Assembly: GCF_021738965.1 (NCBI RefSeq)
Contig: NZ_JAKKOQ010000008.1
Coordinates: 1-64,000 of the forward strand
From: Gordonia zhenghanii
GTDB taxonomy: Bacteria; Actinomycetota; Actinomycetes; Mycobacteriales; Mycobacteriaceae
DNA length: 64,000 bases
Direction of reading: 5' to 3'
Position 1 is the first letter of the stretch. Every line of letters starts with the position of its first letter. Made by a program: the position numbers and the translations under genes. The notes under the pieces are model-generated. The model searched no databases. It was not told the DNA's origin and worked only from the letters and a program-made list of their open reading frames with translations. Shown one piece after another: positions 35,797 through 44,705 of this stretch.

Positions 35797-36237
35797 ATGA
35801 CCGAGAACCGAATCACCCCGTCTCGCCGCACCGTGCTTACCGCAGCCCCGCTAGCCGCGGTGGTTCTCGGGGCGGCCGCATGCGGCGACGACTCCAGCGG
35901 ATCGGACAACACCTCGACTGCCGCGAACTCCTCGCCGTCCGACTCGGCGGCGAACTCGTCGGGCGATGTGCTGACCACGACATCCGAGGTCCCCGTCGGA
36001 GGCGGCGTCGTCGTGGGCGACGTCGTCGTCACCCAGGCGAGCGCCGGTGACTTCGCGGCGTTCTCGACGAAGTGTCCACACCAGGGCTGCGCTGTGGCTC
36101 CTAAAGATGGAAAACTCGACTGCCCCTGCCACGGAAGCGAATTCGACCTCGACGGATCTCTGGTGCACGGTCCGGCCACCACCGGGCTCACTCCGGTCGA
36201 CGTCCAAGTCCGCGGGACAGACGTCGTCCGGGCGTGA
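35797..36237 (+). CDS. Tat-exported Rieske [2Fe-2S] lipoprotein
   Basis: 146 residues. The N-terminus has a twin-arginine motif (SRRTVLTAA), hydrophobic core and lipobox-like GAAAC, so it is probably exported folded and lipid-anchored. After a Ser/Asp/Asn-rich linker (about 30-65) comes a small Rieske domain with both cluster motifs CPHQGC and CPCHGSEF. Arsenite-oxidase-small-subunit-like or QcrA-like stand-alone Rieske proteins share this plan; no oxidase gene is adjacent, so its electron partner is unknown. ATG at 35797 has AGGAG 6 nt before it. Divergent from uvrB. Confidence 0.88.
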   Translation: MTENRITPSRRTVLTAAPLAAVVLGAAACGDDSSGSDNTSTAANSSPSDSAANSSGDVLTTTSEVPVGGGVVVGDVVVTQASAGDFAAFSTKCPHQGCAVAPKDGKLDCPCHGSEFDLDGSLVHGPATTGLTPVDVQVRGTDVVRA

Positions 36238-36241
36238 GGGC

Positions 36242-36694
36242 TCAGACCCCGGTCACCTCACCGATGGGACTGACCTCGAACGCTGGGTTGTAGACGAAGT
36301 CCCAGCGGAATCCGTCCGGATCGGCGACACACGCACTCACCCCACCCCACGACTGCGTGGTCGGCGCGGCGACCGACACCGCACCCGCATCCACCGCTCG
36401 GAGATACCAGGTCGCGACCTCGTCGGCAGCCGACACGTTGTGGCCGAGCGACATCGGCGGCGCGAGGGGCCCGTGGCCGACGTCGCCGTACTCGGACGGC
36501 ATCTGGTCGACCGCCCAGAGTGCGAGCATCATCCCGTGCCCCGCCTGAACAAAGGCGATGTCGTCGGCGACACGATTGATCAGCGGGAAACCGAGACCGT
36601 CGGTGTAGAAGCGCGCCGCCACCGAGACGTCGCGCACGCCGAGCGTGATCGCGGTGATCGCGGGGCCGTTCGTTGAAGTCGATGCGTGGGTCAT
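36242..36694 (-). CDS. VOC family (glyoxalase-like) protein
   Basis: 150-residue vicinal-oxygen-chelate fold protein with the usual two halves: ITLGVRDVSVAARFYTDGLGFPL at the start and ADPDGFRWDFVYNP at the end. Such proteins include glyoxalases, dioxygenases and antibiotic-binding proteins; no specific activity can be assigned. ATG at 36694 follows GGTGAGGAC. Its 3' end meets the 3' end of the Rieske gene, separated by 4 nt. Confidence 0.82.
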   Translation of the reverse strand: MTHASTSTNGPAITAITLGVRDVSVAARFYTDGLGFPLINRVADDIAFVQAGHGMMLALWAVDQMPSEYGDVGHGPLAPPMSLGHNVSAADEVATWYLRAVDAGAVSVAAPTTQSWGGVSACVADPDGFRWDFVYNPAFEVSPIGEVTGV

Positions 36695-36782
36695 GTCCTC
36701 ACCGTAAGCCGCACCCGCCAAGGTTTCGACCGGTCTGCCGCGACGGCCTGCACACGCCCGACCCGACCGTTATCGTCGGCTC

Positions 36783-37331
36783 ATGAGTTCCTCCGACGGT
36801 CTCGACTCACACATTCATCCGCCGAAGACCGAAGTGTTCGACGTCCCGGCGATGACGAACACCGACAACAAGGGTTTCGTGCGCCCGGTCGACGTGTACC
36901 GGGAGAAGCCGTACGGGCTGTACATGTCGCGAACGGCAGACCACCCGCGGTTCACCCATCTGGAACTGTGGCTGCTTCCCGAACTCGGGCTCCGCGCCAA
37001 CATCTTCCACTTCGTGGACGGTTATCGACCCCAGCAGCGTCTCTACCTCGACGTCGGACGCTTCTCCGGACCCGACGGCCAGGGGCGATGGCACTCGGTG
37101 GACTGGTATCTCGACCTCGTCGACGACGCCGACCGGCCGCTCGCCCTGATCGACGTCGACGAGGTATTCGCAGCCCACGCCGCAGGGCTGATGACCACCG
37201 CCGAGTGTGAGCGAGCCGTCGAGATCTCGACGGCGGCCCTGACCGGATCGGCCGCCTCCGGGTGCGTGCAGACGTGGCTGGACCAGCAGGTCGGCGAACC
37301 GCTGACGTGGCTGGACTCCGAGCCAGCATAG
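36783..37331 (+). CDS. DUF402 domain protein
   Basis: 182-residue protein with DUF402 features (YLDVGRF, WHSVDWYLDLVDD, LIDVDEVFAAHAAGLM), equivalent to M. tuberculosis Rv1632c next to uvrB and coaE. Some DUF402 proteins are nucleoside di/triphosphatases or RNA-binding; the role here is unknown. ATG at 36783; divergent from the VOC gene. Confidence 0.8.
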   Translation: MSSSDGLDSHIHPPKTEVFDVPAMTNTDNKGFVRPVDVYREKPYGLYMSRTADHPRFTHLELWLLPELGLRANIFHFVDGYRPQQRLYLDVGRFSGPDGQGRWHSVDWYLDLVDDADRPLALIDVDEVFAAHAAGLMTTAECERAVEISTAALTGSAASGCVQTWLDQQVGEPLTWLDSEPA

Positions 37332-37461
37332 GCGACGGCCAGCCCCTACCCCGAGTCGGTGATGTAGCCCGAATGACCGACTCCCCGGGTGGCCGGTCGG
37401 GCACGCTGTGCGACACTTCTCTCGTTCCACCGATCCTACGCACATTGGGAAAGCCGCCGAT

Positions 37462-38286
37462 ATGACGACTCCACCGAGACCAGACCAACCTGACTCGAAC
37501 AATCAGCCCGATCCGAATCAGCCGGGTCAAACGAATCAACCGGGCAACCCGTTCAGCCAGCAAGGCAACGCACAAGGCCCGGTGTACGGCCAGCAGCAGC
37601 AAGCCTACGGGCAGCAGCCCGGTCAATTCGGCTACCCGCCGCAGGCGGGATACGGACCGCCGCCCGGCGGTCCCGGCAACCCGACGCCCCCGCCGTCCGG
37701 CATCCGATCCAACAAGGTGATCCCGATCGTCGTCGGATGCATCGCCGTCGCGATCCTCGTCGCCGTCGTCGCCGGTTACCTCGCGTTCCGTGACACCGAC
37801 GACGGCACGGACGTCGACGCCAGCCCCGTCGGTTCGTGCCTCACCGTCGACTCCAAAGAACTGTCGAACGTCGAGACCAAGCGGATCGACTGCGACAGCA
37901 CCGACAGCCTGGCGTTCATCGTCGCCGCCAAGAAGCCGTCCGAGAAGGGCTGCGAGAAGGCCGGCCTGCGTTTCTGGGTGACCGAATACGGCGACGGGGC
38001 AAGCGAAGACACCCTCTGCCTCGCACCGAACTACGTTCAGGGCCATTGTTATGAAGAGTCGTCCGTCGCGACCGGCATCGGCATCAAGGTCGTGCCGTGC
38101 AGCGAGGAGTCTTCGATGATGAGCGTCGTCTACAAGGTCACCGAACGCGTCAAGTCCACCTCCGTCCCGAACTGCACGGACCCGACCAAACAGAAGGTCT
38201 ACGTGTCGAAGATCGACACGGGCCCGAACGACGCTCTCGGCGTGTGCGCCCACATCCAAGGCGACTACGCATGGGAGGACGAGTAA
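37462..38286 (+). CDS. membrane protein with disordered Pro/Gln-rich head and Cys-rich extracellular domain
   Basis: 274 residues. The first ~85 are low complexity (Pro, Gln, Gly, Asn), then a single membrane helix (VIPIVVGCIAVAILVAVVAGYLAF, about 90-113) and an extracellular domain with eight cysteines that could form disulfides (VGSCLTVD, KRIDCDSTD, EKGCEKAG, TLCLAPN, QGHCYEES, VPCSEE, PNCTDP, GVCAHI). The layout resembles LppU/SCO3897-type proteins and the sensor portions of some kinases; function unknown. ATG at 37462. The last 8 bases before and including its stop are copied in a 27-bp tandem duplication. Confidence 0.75.
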   Translation: MTTPPRPDQPDSNNQPDPNQPGQTNQPGNPFSQQGNAQGPVYGQQQQAYGQQPGQFGYPPQAGYGPPPGGPGNPTPPPSGIRSNKVIPIVVGCIAVAILVAVVAGYLAFRDTDDGTDVDASPVGSCLTVDSKELSNVETKRIDCDSTDSLAFIVAAKKPSEKGCEKAGLRFWVTEYGDGASEDTLCLAPNYVQGHCYEESSVATGIGIKVVPCSEESSMMSVVYKVTERVKSTSVPNCTDPTKQKVYVSKIDTGPNDALGVCAHIQGDYAWEDE

Positions 38287-38326
38287 CGGCTCCGCCGTCG
38301 GGAGGACGAGTAACGGCTCCGCCGTC
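38273..38326. repeat. 27-bp tandem duplication of a gene 3' end
   Basis: The 27 bp at 38273-38299 (GGGAGGACGAGTAACGGCTC, then CGCCGTC) contain the last codons and TAA of the membrane-protein gene. They are repeated exactly at 38300-38326, with a few bases of a third copy. The second copy is untranslated. Confidence 0.95.
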
Positions 38327-38355
38327 GGGAGAACTCAACCGCCGCGATGATCGGT

Positions 38356-38394
38356 CGACAGGCCGTGTGACCACTCGAGTCGCACGGCCTGTCG
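38356..38394 (+). terminator. strong hairpin terminator
   Basis: A 16-bp stem, CGACAGGCCGTGTGAC with GTCGCACGGCCTGTCG (one G-T type mismatch), encloses a 7-nt loop and is followed by TCGTCTC. It ends transcription of the upstream membrane-protein gene. It finishes only 10 nt before the first GTG of the SNF2 frame, which argues that the SNF2 gene starts further in. Confidence 0.8.
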
Positions 38395-38404
38395 TCGTCT
38401 CAAG

Positions 38405-40225
38405 GTGTCACCGCGAGCCTTCGCCGCAATGATCTTCGCCGCAGTGTGTATGCTCGGCGGCTGCTCCGTGAAACGAGCCCCTCATTCGGTCGACGTTAAG
38501 GATCTCCTCCTGAGTCTCGAAGTCACGTATCTCCCCGACCTCCACCAGTTCGCGCTCTGGTCGTCGCATCGCCTCGACGACCCCGCACGCACCATGACGG
38601 TGCCCCTCGTCGTTCCCGTCGACGGCGCGCTCGGCGTCCATCAGGTCCACTGCGACCTGGTCGACGTCGGCGACCTGCCTGCCCGCGCACGGGCGTCCGC
38701 GTCGCTCACCGCGTGGCGGGCGATGTGCGACGACCCCGACACCGCACCCGACGTCCGCCTGCCCGTCGCCGCCCACACCGAAGCCGATCCGACCGGAACC
38801 GCGGTCACCTCCGCGGGATACGCGAAGGCGGCACTGCGCGACTCGTTCACCACCGAACGCGTGCTCACCGACATCGCCGCAACTCTTCGGCCATACCAGG
38901 TAGCGGGCGTCGCCTGGCTCGTGAGGACCGTCGACGCCCACGGCGGCGCCCTCCTCGCCGACGAGATGGGGCTCGGTAAGACGCTGCAGGCCATCGCCGC
39001 CCTCGACCGACTCGGCGAGGGTCGACATCTCGTCGTCTGTCCGACCAGTCTCATCACCAACTGGCGACGCGAGATCGCCCGATTCGCACCGTCACTCACC
39101 GACCGGGTCCAGGTCGTCTCCTATGCTCGACTGCGTCTGTCGGCAGCAGAGCTTGCCGAAACCCCTTGGAACGCAGTAGTTTTCGACGAAGCTCACACGC
39201 TCAAGAACTCGAGGACGCAGGTGTCTCGTGCCGCACGCGGACTCGACGCCCAGGCCCGGATCGCGCTGACCGGCACCCCGATCGAGAACTCTCTCGACGA
39301 CCTGTGGGCCATCCTGCGAGTCGTGACGCCATCGATGTTCCCGGTGAAGGCCGTGTTCCGTCGCCGGTTCACCAAGGCGGTCGCGTCGGGGGACGACGGG
39401 GCCCTCCCCCGTCTGCGTGCCGCCGTCGCGCCCGTGATGCTGGCCCGCACCAAGGATCGCGCGGCAGCCGCCCTCCCGCCGAAGATCGACAATCCGGTGC
39501 TCTGCGACCTCTCCGACGAGCAGGCTCGCCTGTACGACTCGTATCTGGCGCGCGCCGCAGACGACGGCTTCGGAACCGGGTTGCAGCGTCACGGACGACT
39601 CCTCGCCGTGTTGACGACGTTGAAGCAGATCTGCAATCACCCCGACCTCGTCGACGGTCCGGCCACCTCGTGCGAGGCTGGTCGCTCGGGCAAGCTCGAC
39701 GTCACGATGGAGATCCTGGAGGCGAACGCCGTCGACCGACCGACCCTCGTGTTCACGCAGTATCGACAGACGGGCGAACTCCTCGCTCGCGCAGCGTCGC
39801 AGATCGTCGGCGAGGACGTGCCCTTCTTCCACGGCGGCCTCTCCCTGGACGAGAGGTCCGCGATCGCCGACCGATTCCAGTCCGGGGCCGGTCCGAGCAT
39901 CCTCGTGATGAGCATCAAAGCCGGCGGGTCCGGCCTGACGCTGACTCGCGCGTCTCACGTCGTGCACTTCGACCGGTGGTGGAATCCCGCCGTCGAAGCA
40001 CAGGCCACCGACCGCGTGCACCGGATCGGACAGGACAGCCCGGTGACCGTCACGACCTTGACCACGGCGACCACTCTGGAGGAGCACATCGATCAGATGC
40101 ACCGCCGCAAGGCGATGCTCGGTGTGCACGCCGACGACTCGTCGATCGTCTCCGACCTCGCGACCCTGGACGACGAACGCCTGCTCGACGTCCTACGACG
40201 CACTCGAGAGGATTCGCCACGATGA
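38405..40225 (+). CDS. compact SNF2-family ATPase/helicase
   Basis: Up to 606 residues. After ~155 residues of unassigned sequence the two SNF2 lobes follow: LRPYQVAGVAWL, Walker A DEMGLGKTLQ, DEAH box FDEAHTLKNS, TGTPIENSLDDLWAIL, then lobe 2 with VFTQYRQTGELL, FHGGLSLDER, SIKAGGSGLTLTRASHV and DRVHRIGQ. Such proteins move DNA or remodel complexes. It is much shorter than HelZ-type actinobacterial SNF2 proteins (about 1,000 residues). The start is unsure: GTG 38405 abuts a terminator; ATG 38429 or GTG 38468 are more plausible. The stop overlaps the SWIM gene by 4 nt. Confidence 0.87.
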   Translation: MSPRAFAAMIFAAVCMLGGCSVKRAPHSVDVKDLLLSLEVTYLPDLHQFALWSSHRLDDPARTMTVPLVVPVDGALGVHQVHCDLVDVGDLPARARASASLTAWRAMCDDPDTAPDVRLPVAAHTEADPTGTAVTSAGYAKAALRDSFTTERVLTDIAATLRPYQVAGVAWLVRTVDAHGGALLADEMGLGKTLQAIAALDRLGEGRHLVVCPTSLITNWRREIARFAPSLTDRVQVVSYARLRLSAAELAETPWNAVVFDEAHTLKNSRTQVSRAARGLDAQARIALTGTPIENSLDDLWAILRVVTPSMFPVKAVFRRRFTKAVASGDDGALPRLRAAVAPVMLARTKDRAAAALPPKIDNPVLCDLSDEQARLYDSYLARAADDGFGTGLQRHGRLLAVLTTLKQICNHPDLVDGPATSCEAGRSGKLDVTMEILEANAVDRPTLVFTQYRQTGELLARAASQIVGEDVPFFHGGLSLDERSAIADRFQSGAGPSILVMSIKAGGSGLTLTRASHVVHFDRWWNPAVEAQATDRVHRIGQDSPVTVTTLTTATTLEEHIDQMHRRKAMLGVHADDSSIVSDLATLDDERLLDVLRRTREDSPR

Positions 40226-40767
40226 CGCCCCAGTTCGGATTCACCACATGGGGCGCGGACATCGTCCGGCTCGCCGAACCCGTCACGGCGAGCACACCGA
40301 ACACATCCGCTCCGCGCGCGCGGAGCATCGCGCGCAACGGCGGAGTGACGCTGGACATCGATGGCAGGCAGATCACCGCACGAATTCACCGTGGTGGCGA
40401 GGCTTCGATCGCGCATCTGGAGATCGCGGCGATGGAGCCGCCCGTGATGGCTGCGCTGCGTGACGAGCTCGGGTCGCGGACCGAACCCGACGACGCTGTC
40501 CACGCCGCACTCCGGGCACGCGGGCTACGACCGGCCGCGACCTTGGCGGCCGCAGACTGCTCGTGTCGAGCTCGCACGACGATGTGCGTTCACGTCCTCG
40601 CCGCGCTGTACGCGCTCGCGGAGCGCGTCGACCACTCGCCGTCGACCGTCCTCGGCATGCAGGCAGGCGTCGACGGATCCGACGACGCCGCGGCCAACGG
40701 TCCGCCGCCACGGTGGACGCCGATCGCAGCCCTGGACGTGCGTGACTATTTCACCGTGCGCGACTGA
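40222..40767 (+). CDS. SWIM zinc-finger protein
   Basis: 181 residues with a SWIM motif, CSCRARTTMCVH (C-x-C-x6-C-x-H), at about residues 113-124, preceded by a strand-rich region (VTLDIDGRQITARI). SWIM proteins bind DNA or proteins and are often encoded next to SNF2 helicases, as with the HelZ-region pair in M. tuberculosis. ATG at 40222 overlaps the SNF2 stop (ATGA), so both are co-translated and probably form a complex. Confidence 0.85.
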   Translation: MTPQFGFTTWGADIVRLAEPVTASTPNTSAPRARSIARNGGVTLDIDGRQITARIHRGGEASIAHLEIAAMEPPVMAALRDELGSRTEPDDAVHAALRARGLRPAATLAAADCSCRARTTMCVHVLAALYALAERVDHSPSTVLGMQAGVDGSDDAAANGPPPRWTPIAALDVRDYFTVRD

Positions 40768-40811
40768 CCTAGCGCTGGGCCACGCTGAGTCGGCGAGTTG
40801 CTACCGCAGTG

Positions 40812-41753
40812 TCAGTCGGCCGGCCGCACACGCACGAGCGCGCCACGTCCTGGATCGGCACTACCGTGCAGTCGTACCTGCGGGTCGTCGGACTCGACGG
40901 GCGGGAACCCGCCCGCTGCAAGGGGTTCCGCGAGTGCATCGGCAGCAGTGAGGTCGGCGACGGTCACCGTCAGCTCCGGAATCGGACGCGTCGGATGATC
41001 GGCTGCCGACGACGTCGCGGTGTGCGCGACGGCCTGCGCGCCGCCGCCGACGAGGGCCCACAACCGGTTGACGAGACGAGCGCCGAGCTTCGATGACTCC
41101 GGGTCGTCGGCGGTGTCGTCGAGCGACGGCTCGACCGCGCGGCGAGCAGCCACGTTGTCACGAAACGGCACGAGGCGTTCCTCCCACACGGCCAATGCCG
41201 CGGCGGCGAGGTCGTCGGGTGTGCCGGAGTTGTCGAGCCAGACGTCGGCGACGGCATGGCGCTGCTCGTCGGTTGCCTGCGCTGCGATGCGCTGGCGGGC
41301 GTCGTCGGCGTCCATCCCACGCAGCTCGACGAGACGGCGGAGCCGAACGTCCTCGTCGGTGTGGACCATCACGACCAGGTGATAGAACGGCGCCATCCGG
41401 CCTTCGACCAGGAGCGGAACGTCGTGCAACACGATCGCGTCGTCGGGAGCGGCATCAGTGAGCTCCTGAGTGCGCGCGCCGATCAGCGGGTGGGTGATCG
41501 AGTTCAGAAGCTTGCGGCTGTCGTCGCTGACGAACGCCTTCGCGGCGAGCGCGGGCCGGTCCAGCCCGCCGTCGGCGTCGAGGACGTCCTCGCCGAACGC
41601 TTCGACGAGCTGCGCCAGCCCGGGCGTACCGCGCGCGACCACTTCGCGCGCGATCTTGTCTGCGTCGATGTGGTACGCGCCGTGCGCGATGAACGTCTGG
41701 GCGACTGTCGATTTGCCGGCGCCGATACCGCCGGTCAGGCCGATTCTGATCAC
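40812..41753 (-). CDS. coaE: dephospho-CoA kinase with shortened GrpB-like C-terminal region
   Basis: 313 residues. Residues 1-200 are CoaE, last step of coenzyme A synthesis: P-loop GLTGGIGAGKST, IDADKIAREVV, and the ADVWLDNSG lid region. In mycobacteria CoaE is fused to a UPF0157/GrpB-like domain giving about 400 residues; here the C-terminal ~110 residues keep only scattered traces (LTVTVADLTAADALAEPL, LHGSADPGRGALVRV) and stop early. The kinase part looks intact. ATG at 41753. Confidence 0.93.
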   Translation of the reverse strand: MIRIGLTGGIGAGKSTVAQTFIAHGAYHIDADKIAREVVARGTPGLAQLVEAFGEDVLDADGGLDRPALAAKAFVSDDSRKLLNSITHPLIGARTQELTDAAPDDAIVLHDVPLLVEGRMAPFYHLVVMVHTDEDVRLRRLVELRGMDADDARQRIAAQATDEQRHAVADVWLDNSGTPDDLAAAALAVWEERLVPFRDNVAARRAVEPSLDDTADDPESSKLGARLVNRLWALVGGGAQAVAHTATSSAADHPTRPIPELTVTVADLTAADALAEPLAAGGFPPVESDDPQVRLHGSADPGRGALVRVRPAD

Positions 41754-41790
41754 GAGTCCACTGTGTCAGATCGACCCGACCGGCGGTACG

Positions 41791-42858
41791 TCACACTCCG
41801 GCCGGTTCGGCGTCGACCGCTTCGCGCTCCTCGACGAGGGTCAGCGCGATGTCGACGATCATGTCTTCCTGTCCACCGACGAGGCGCCGTTCACCGCACA
41901 CCGTCAGAATGTCGCGCACATCGAGGTCGTAACGCTGCGCTGCGGTCTCGGCGTGCCGCAGGAACGACGAGTAGACGCCCGCATAGCCGAGCGTGAGCGT
42001 CTCACGGTCCACCCGCACCGGCCGGTCCTGCAGTGGCCGGACGATGTCGTCGGCCGCGTCCTCGAGCGCATTCAGTTCGCACCGATGCTCGAAACCGGAC
42101 AGATTGGCGACGGCGACGAACGGTTCGATCGGGCAGTTTCCGGCGCCCGCGCCGTGGCCGGCGAGCGACGCGTCGACTCGGTAGACGCCGTTCTCGACAG
42201 CGACGACGGAGTTCGCGACCGACAGCGACAGGTTCTCGTGGGCGTGGATGCCGATCTGGGTGGCCGGATCCAGGACATCGCGGTACGCCTTGATGCGCGC
42301 CTCGACGTCCTTCATCGTGAGTCGGCCCCCGGAGTCGGTGACGTACACGCAGTGCGCGCCGTACGACTCCATCAGCTTGGCCTGCTGCGCGAGCTTCTCG
42401 GGCTCGGACATGTGGGAGAGCATCAGGAAGCCTGACACGTCCATGCCGATCTCACGTGCGGCCGCGATGTGCTGGGCCGAGACGTCGGCCTCGGTGCAGT
42501 GGGTGGCGATGCGGACCGAACGGACACCGAGATCCCAGGCGCGCTGGAGCTCTTCGACAGTGCCGACTCCCGGCAGCAGCAGCGTGGTCAGCCGTGCGTT
42601 GTCGATGACGCTCGCGGCGGCCTCGAGCCACTCCCAGTCGGTATTCGATCCGGGACCGTAGTTCACCGAACCGCCGGACAGTCCGTCGCCGTGTGCGACC
42701 TCGATCGCGTCGACGCCCGCCGCATCGAGTGCGGAGACGATGCGTTTGACGTCGTCCGTGCTGATCTGGTGACGGACGGCGTGCATCCCGTCACGAAGGG
42801 TGACGTCCTGCACGAAGATAGGCGTCCCGCCGGGGTTCTGCGTCTGGTGCGTGCTCAT
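41791..42858 (-). CDS. 4-hydroxy-2-oxovalerate aldolase
   Basis: 355-residue DRE-TIM metallolyase of the BphI/MhpE/HsaF type: [16 protein letters not shown] at the N-terminus supplies the metal and catalytic Asp/Arg, with [16 protein letters not shown] and [20 protein letters not shown] further on. It splits 4-hydroxy-2-oxovalerate into pyruvate and acetaldehyde, the latter channelled to the partner dehydrogenase. ATG overlaps the dehydrogenase stop (ATGA). Last gene of a three-gene lower meta-cleavage operon. Confidence 0.93.
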   Translation of the reverse strand: MSTHQTQNPGGTPIFVQDVTLRDGMHAVRHQISTDDVKRIVSALDAAGVDAIEVAHGDGLSGGSVNYGPGSNTDWEWLEAAASVIDNARLTTLLLPGVGTVEELQRAWDLGVRSVRIATHCTEADVSAQHIAAAREIGMDVSGFLMLSHMSEPEKLAQQAKLMESYGAHCVYVTDSGGRLTMKDVEARIKAYRDVLDPATQIGIHAHENLSLSVANSVVAVENGVYRVDASLAGHGAGAGNCPIEPFVAVANLSGFEHRCELNALEDAADDIVRPLQDRPVRVDRETLTLGYAGVYSSFLRHAETAAQRYDLDVRDILTVCGERRLVGGQEDMIVDIALTLVEEREAVDAEPAGV

Positions 42859-43817
42859 GCGGTGGTCTCCTTCTCGGCCGCGAGGGCGGCGATCCGCTCG
42901 GCGTACTGCAGGCCTGCGGAGGTCATGATGTCGAGGTTCCCGGCGTACGCGGGAAGGTAGTGCGCGGCGCCTTCTACTTCCAGGAACACCGAGACCTGGT
43001 GGGTCGGAGCCGATTCGGGCTCCTCCTTCATCAGGGTCTCGACGGTTGAGCCTTCGGCGATCGGGATGATCTGCACCTTCTGCTTCAACCGGTAACCCGG
43101 AACGTAGGCCGACACGTCGGCGACCATCTTCTCGACCGAGTTACGGATCTGCTCCTGGGTGTCGAGATCCGGAGCGTCGACGAGCGTGTACACGGTGTCG
43201 CGCATAATCAGGGGCGGCTCAGCCGGGTTGAGAATGATAATCGCCTTGCCATTACGGGCACCGCCGACCTCCTTGATCGCGCTGGACGTCGTCTCGGTGA
43301 ACTCGTCGATGTTGGCGCGAGTGCCCGGCCCCGCCGATTTCGACGCGATGGACGCGACGATCTCGGCGTACGCGACGGGGGCCACTCGGGACACGGCGGC
43401 GACGATCGGAATCGTCGCCTGCCCGCCGCAGGTCACCATATTGACGTTCGGGGCGTCGAGGTAGTCGTCAATGTTGACGGCGGGCACCACGTAGGGACCG
43501 ATCGCGGCCGGAGTCAGGTCGACGAGGCGCTTGCCGAGCGGCTCAAGAATCGAGGCGTTGTATTCGTGCGCCTTGGCCGATGTCGCGTCGAAGACGATCT
43601 CGATCTCGTCGAAGCCCGGCAGTTCGACGAGACCTTCGACGCCTTTGCTGGTGGTCGGCACACCCATGCGCTCGGCGCGCGCGAGCCCGTCCGACTCCGG
43701 GTCGATGCCGACCATCGCGCCCATCTCCAGATGCTTCGCCGTGCGGATCACCTTGATCATCAAGTCCGTGCCGATATTGCCGGAACCGATGATGGCGACT
43801 TTCGTCTTCTTGCTCAT
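42855..43817 (-). CDS. acetaldehyde dehydrogenase (acylating)
   Basis: 320 residues, BphJ/MhpF/HsaG type. It has the NAD-binding [19 protein letters not shown], the active-site cysteine in [14 protein letters not shown] and the C-terminal [22 protein letters not shown]. It turns acetaldehyde to acetyl-CoA and works as a channelled complex with the aldolase. ATG at 43817 overlaps the hydratase stop (ATGA). Confidence 0.95.
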   Translation of the reverse strand: MSKKTKVAIIGSGNIGTDLMIKVIRTAKHLEMGAMVGIDPESDGLARAERMGVPTTSKGVEGLVELPGFDEIEIVFDATSAKAHEYNASILEPLGKRLVDLTPAAIGPYVVPAVNIDDYLDAPNVNMVTCGGQATIPIVAAVSRVAPVAYAEIVASIASKSAGPGTRANIDEFTETTSSAIKEVGGARNGKAIIILNPAEPPLIMRDTVYTLVDAPDLDTQEQIRNSVEKMVADVSAYVPGYRLKQKVQIIPIAEGSTVETLMKEEPESAPTHQVSVFLEVEGAAHYLPAYAGNLDIMTSAGLQYAERIAALAAEKETTA

Positions 43818-44626
43818 GACTGCTTTCCTTCGCTGAACTTCGCGACGACGGTGCCGAGTCCAGAGATCTCGACCCTCACCTCGTCGCCGGATTCGATCGG
43901 CCGCATGGGGCCGAGTGCACCGGACAGGATGACCTGTCCGGCGCGGAGGGGTTCGCCGAAGTCGCGAGCCGACTTCGCGAGCCATGCGACCGCGTTGAGC
44001 GGATCTCCGAGGCACGCCGCTCCGTTGCCCGTCGAGACTTCCTCGCCGTTGATGAGCATGCGCATGCCGACGTCGACCGGCGAGAACTCGTCGAGGGTCT
44101 TGCGGTCCGCCCCGAGAACGTAGACGCCGGACGACGCGTTGTCCGCAACCGTGTCGGCGAAGGCGATGTCCCACCCGTCGATGCGGCTGTCGCACACCTC
44201 GATCGCCGCCACGCCGTAGTCGACGGCGTCACGGATCTGGTCGATGTCGAGCGGACCGTCGGCGAGGTCGTTCTTGAGGACGAACGCGACCTCCGCTTCG
44301 GCCTTGGGCTGCAGGAGTCGATCCATCGGCACTTCGACGCCCTCGCCGTAGGCCATGTCGTCGAAGAGGACGCCGAAGTCGGGCTGGTCGACGCCCATCT
44401 GATCTTGGACGGCCTTCGAGGTGAGGCCGATCTTGCGCCCGACGATGCGGGCGCCGCCCGCGAGACGTCCGGCGGTCAGTCGTTCCTGGACGCGATAGGC
44501 GGCAGGCAGGTCGACGGCTCCGATGAGGTCACGGACTGGAGTGCACGCTGTTCGAGTCTGCAGCGCCTGGAGGAGCCTGTCGGCCGCCTGCTGCTCGGCG
44601 GCGACGGAGTCGGTACTGGTGGTCAT
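43814..44626 (-). CDS. 2-hydroxypenta-2,4-dienoate hydratase
   Basis: About 270 residues of the MhpD/BphH/HsaE fumarylacetoacetase-like family. Seen: [49 protein letters not shown] and a [13 protein letters not shown]-terminus. It hydrates 2-hydroxypentadienoate to 4-hydroxy-2-oxovalerate. ATG at 44626 is used; an ATG three codons upstream lies inside the palindrome that is probably the regulator's site. First gene of the hydratase-dehydrogenase-aldolase operon. Confidence 0.92.
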   Translation of the reverse strand: MTTSTDSVAAEQQAADRLLQALQTRTACTPVRDLIGAVDLPAAYRVQERLTAGRLAGGARIVGRKIGLTSKAVQDQMGVDQPDFGVLFDDMAYGEGVEVPMDRLLQPKAEAEVAFVLKNDLADGPLDIDQIRDAVDYGVAAIEVCDSRIDGWDIAFADTVADNASSGVYVLGADRKTLDEFSPVDVGMRMLINGEEVSTGNGAACLGDPLNAVAWLAKSARDFGEPLRAGQVILSGALGPMRPIESGDEVRVEISGLGTVVAKFSEGKQS

Positions 44627-44629
44627 AGT

Positions 44630-44639
44630 GAACATGTTC
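44630..44639. promoter_or_regulatory. probable IclR-family operator
   Basis: Perfect palindrome GAACATGTTC directly at the start of the hydratase operon, in the 79-bp region shared with the divergent IclR gene. IclR proteins commonly bind palindromes with a TGTTC/GAACA-like arm near their divergent target operon. It would control the catabolic operon and perhaps the regulator itself. Confidence 0.5.
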
Positions 44640-44693
44640 CCGCGATCACACCCCGTGACGGAAGGAAGTCGTCTCGTTCAGCGATACGCGGCG

Positions 44694-44699
44694 TAGAGT
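44694..44699 (+). promoter_or_regulatory. -10 element of the IclR gene (leaderless transcript)
   Basis: TAGAGT stands 6 nt before the GTG start at 44706, the spacing expected when transcription starts at the first base of the start codon. No ribosome-binding sequence precedes this GTG. Confidence 0.45.
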
Positions 44700-44705
44700 C
44701 GGTAC

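Noticed and set aside
38405-38470. Lipoprotein signal on the SNF2 protein (MIFAAVCMLGGC)
   Set aside because: A cytoplasmic DNA-dependent ATPase should not be exported. The stretch lies between a terminator and the probable true start and is likely untranslated.
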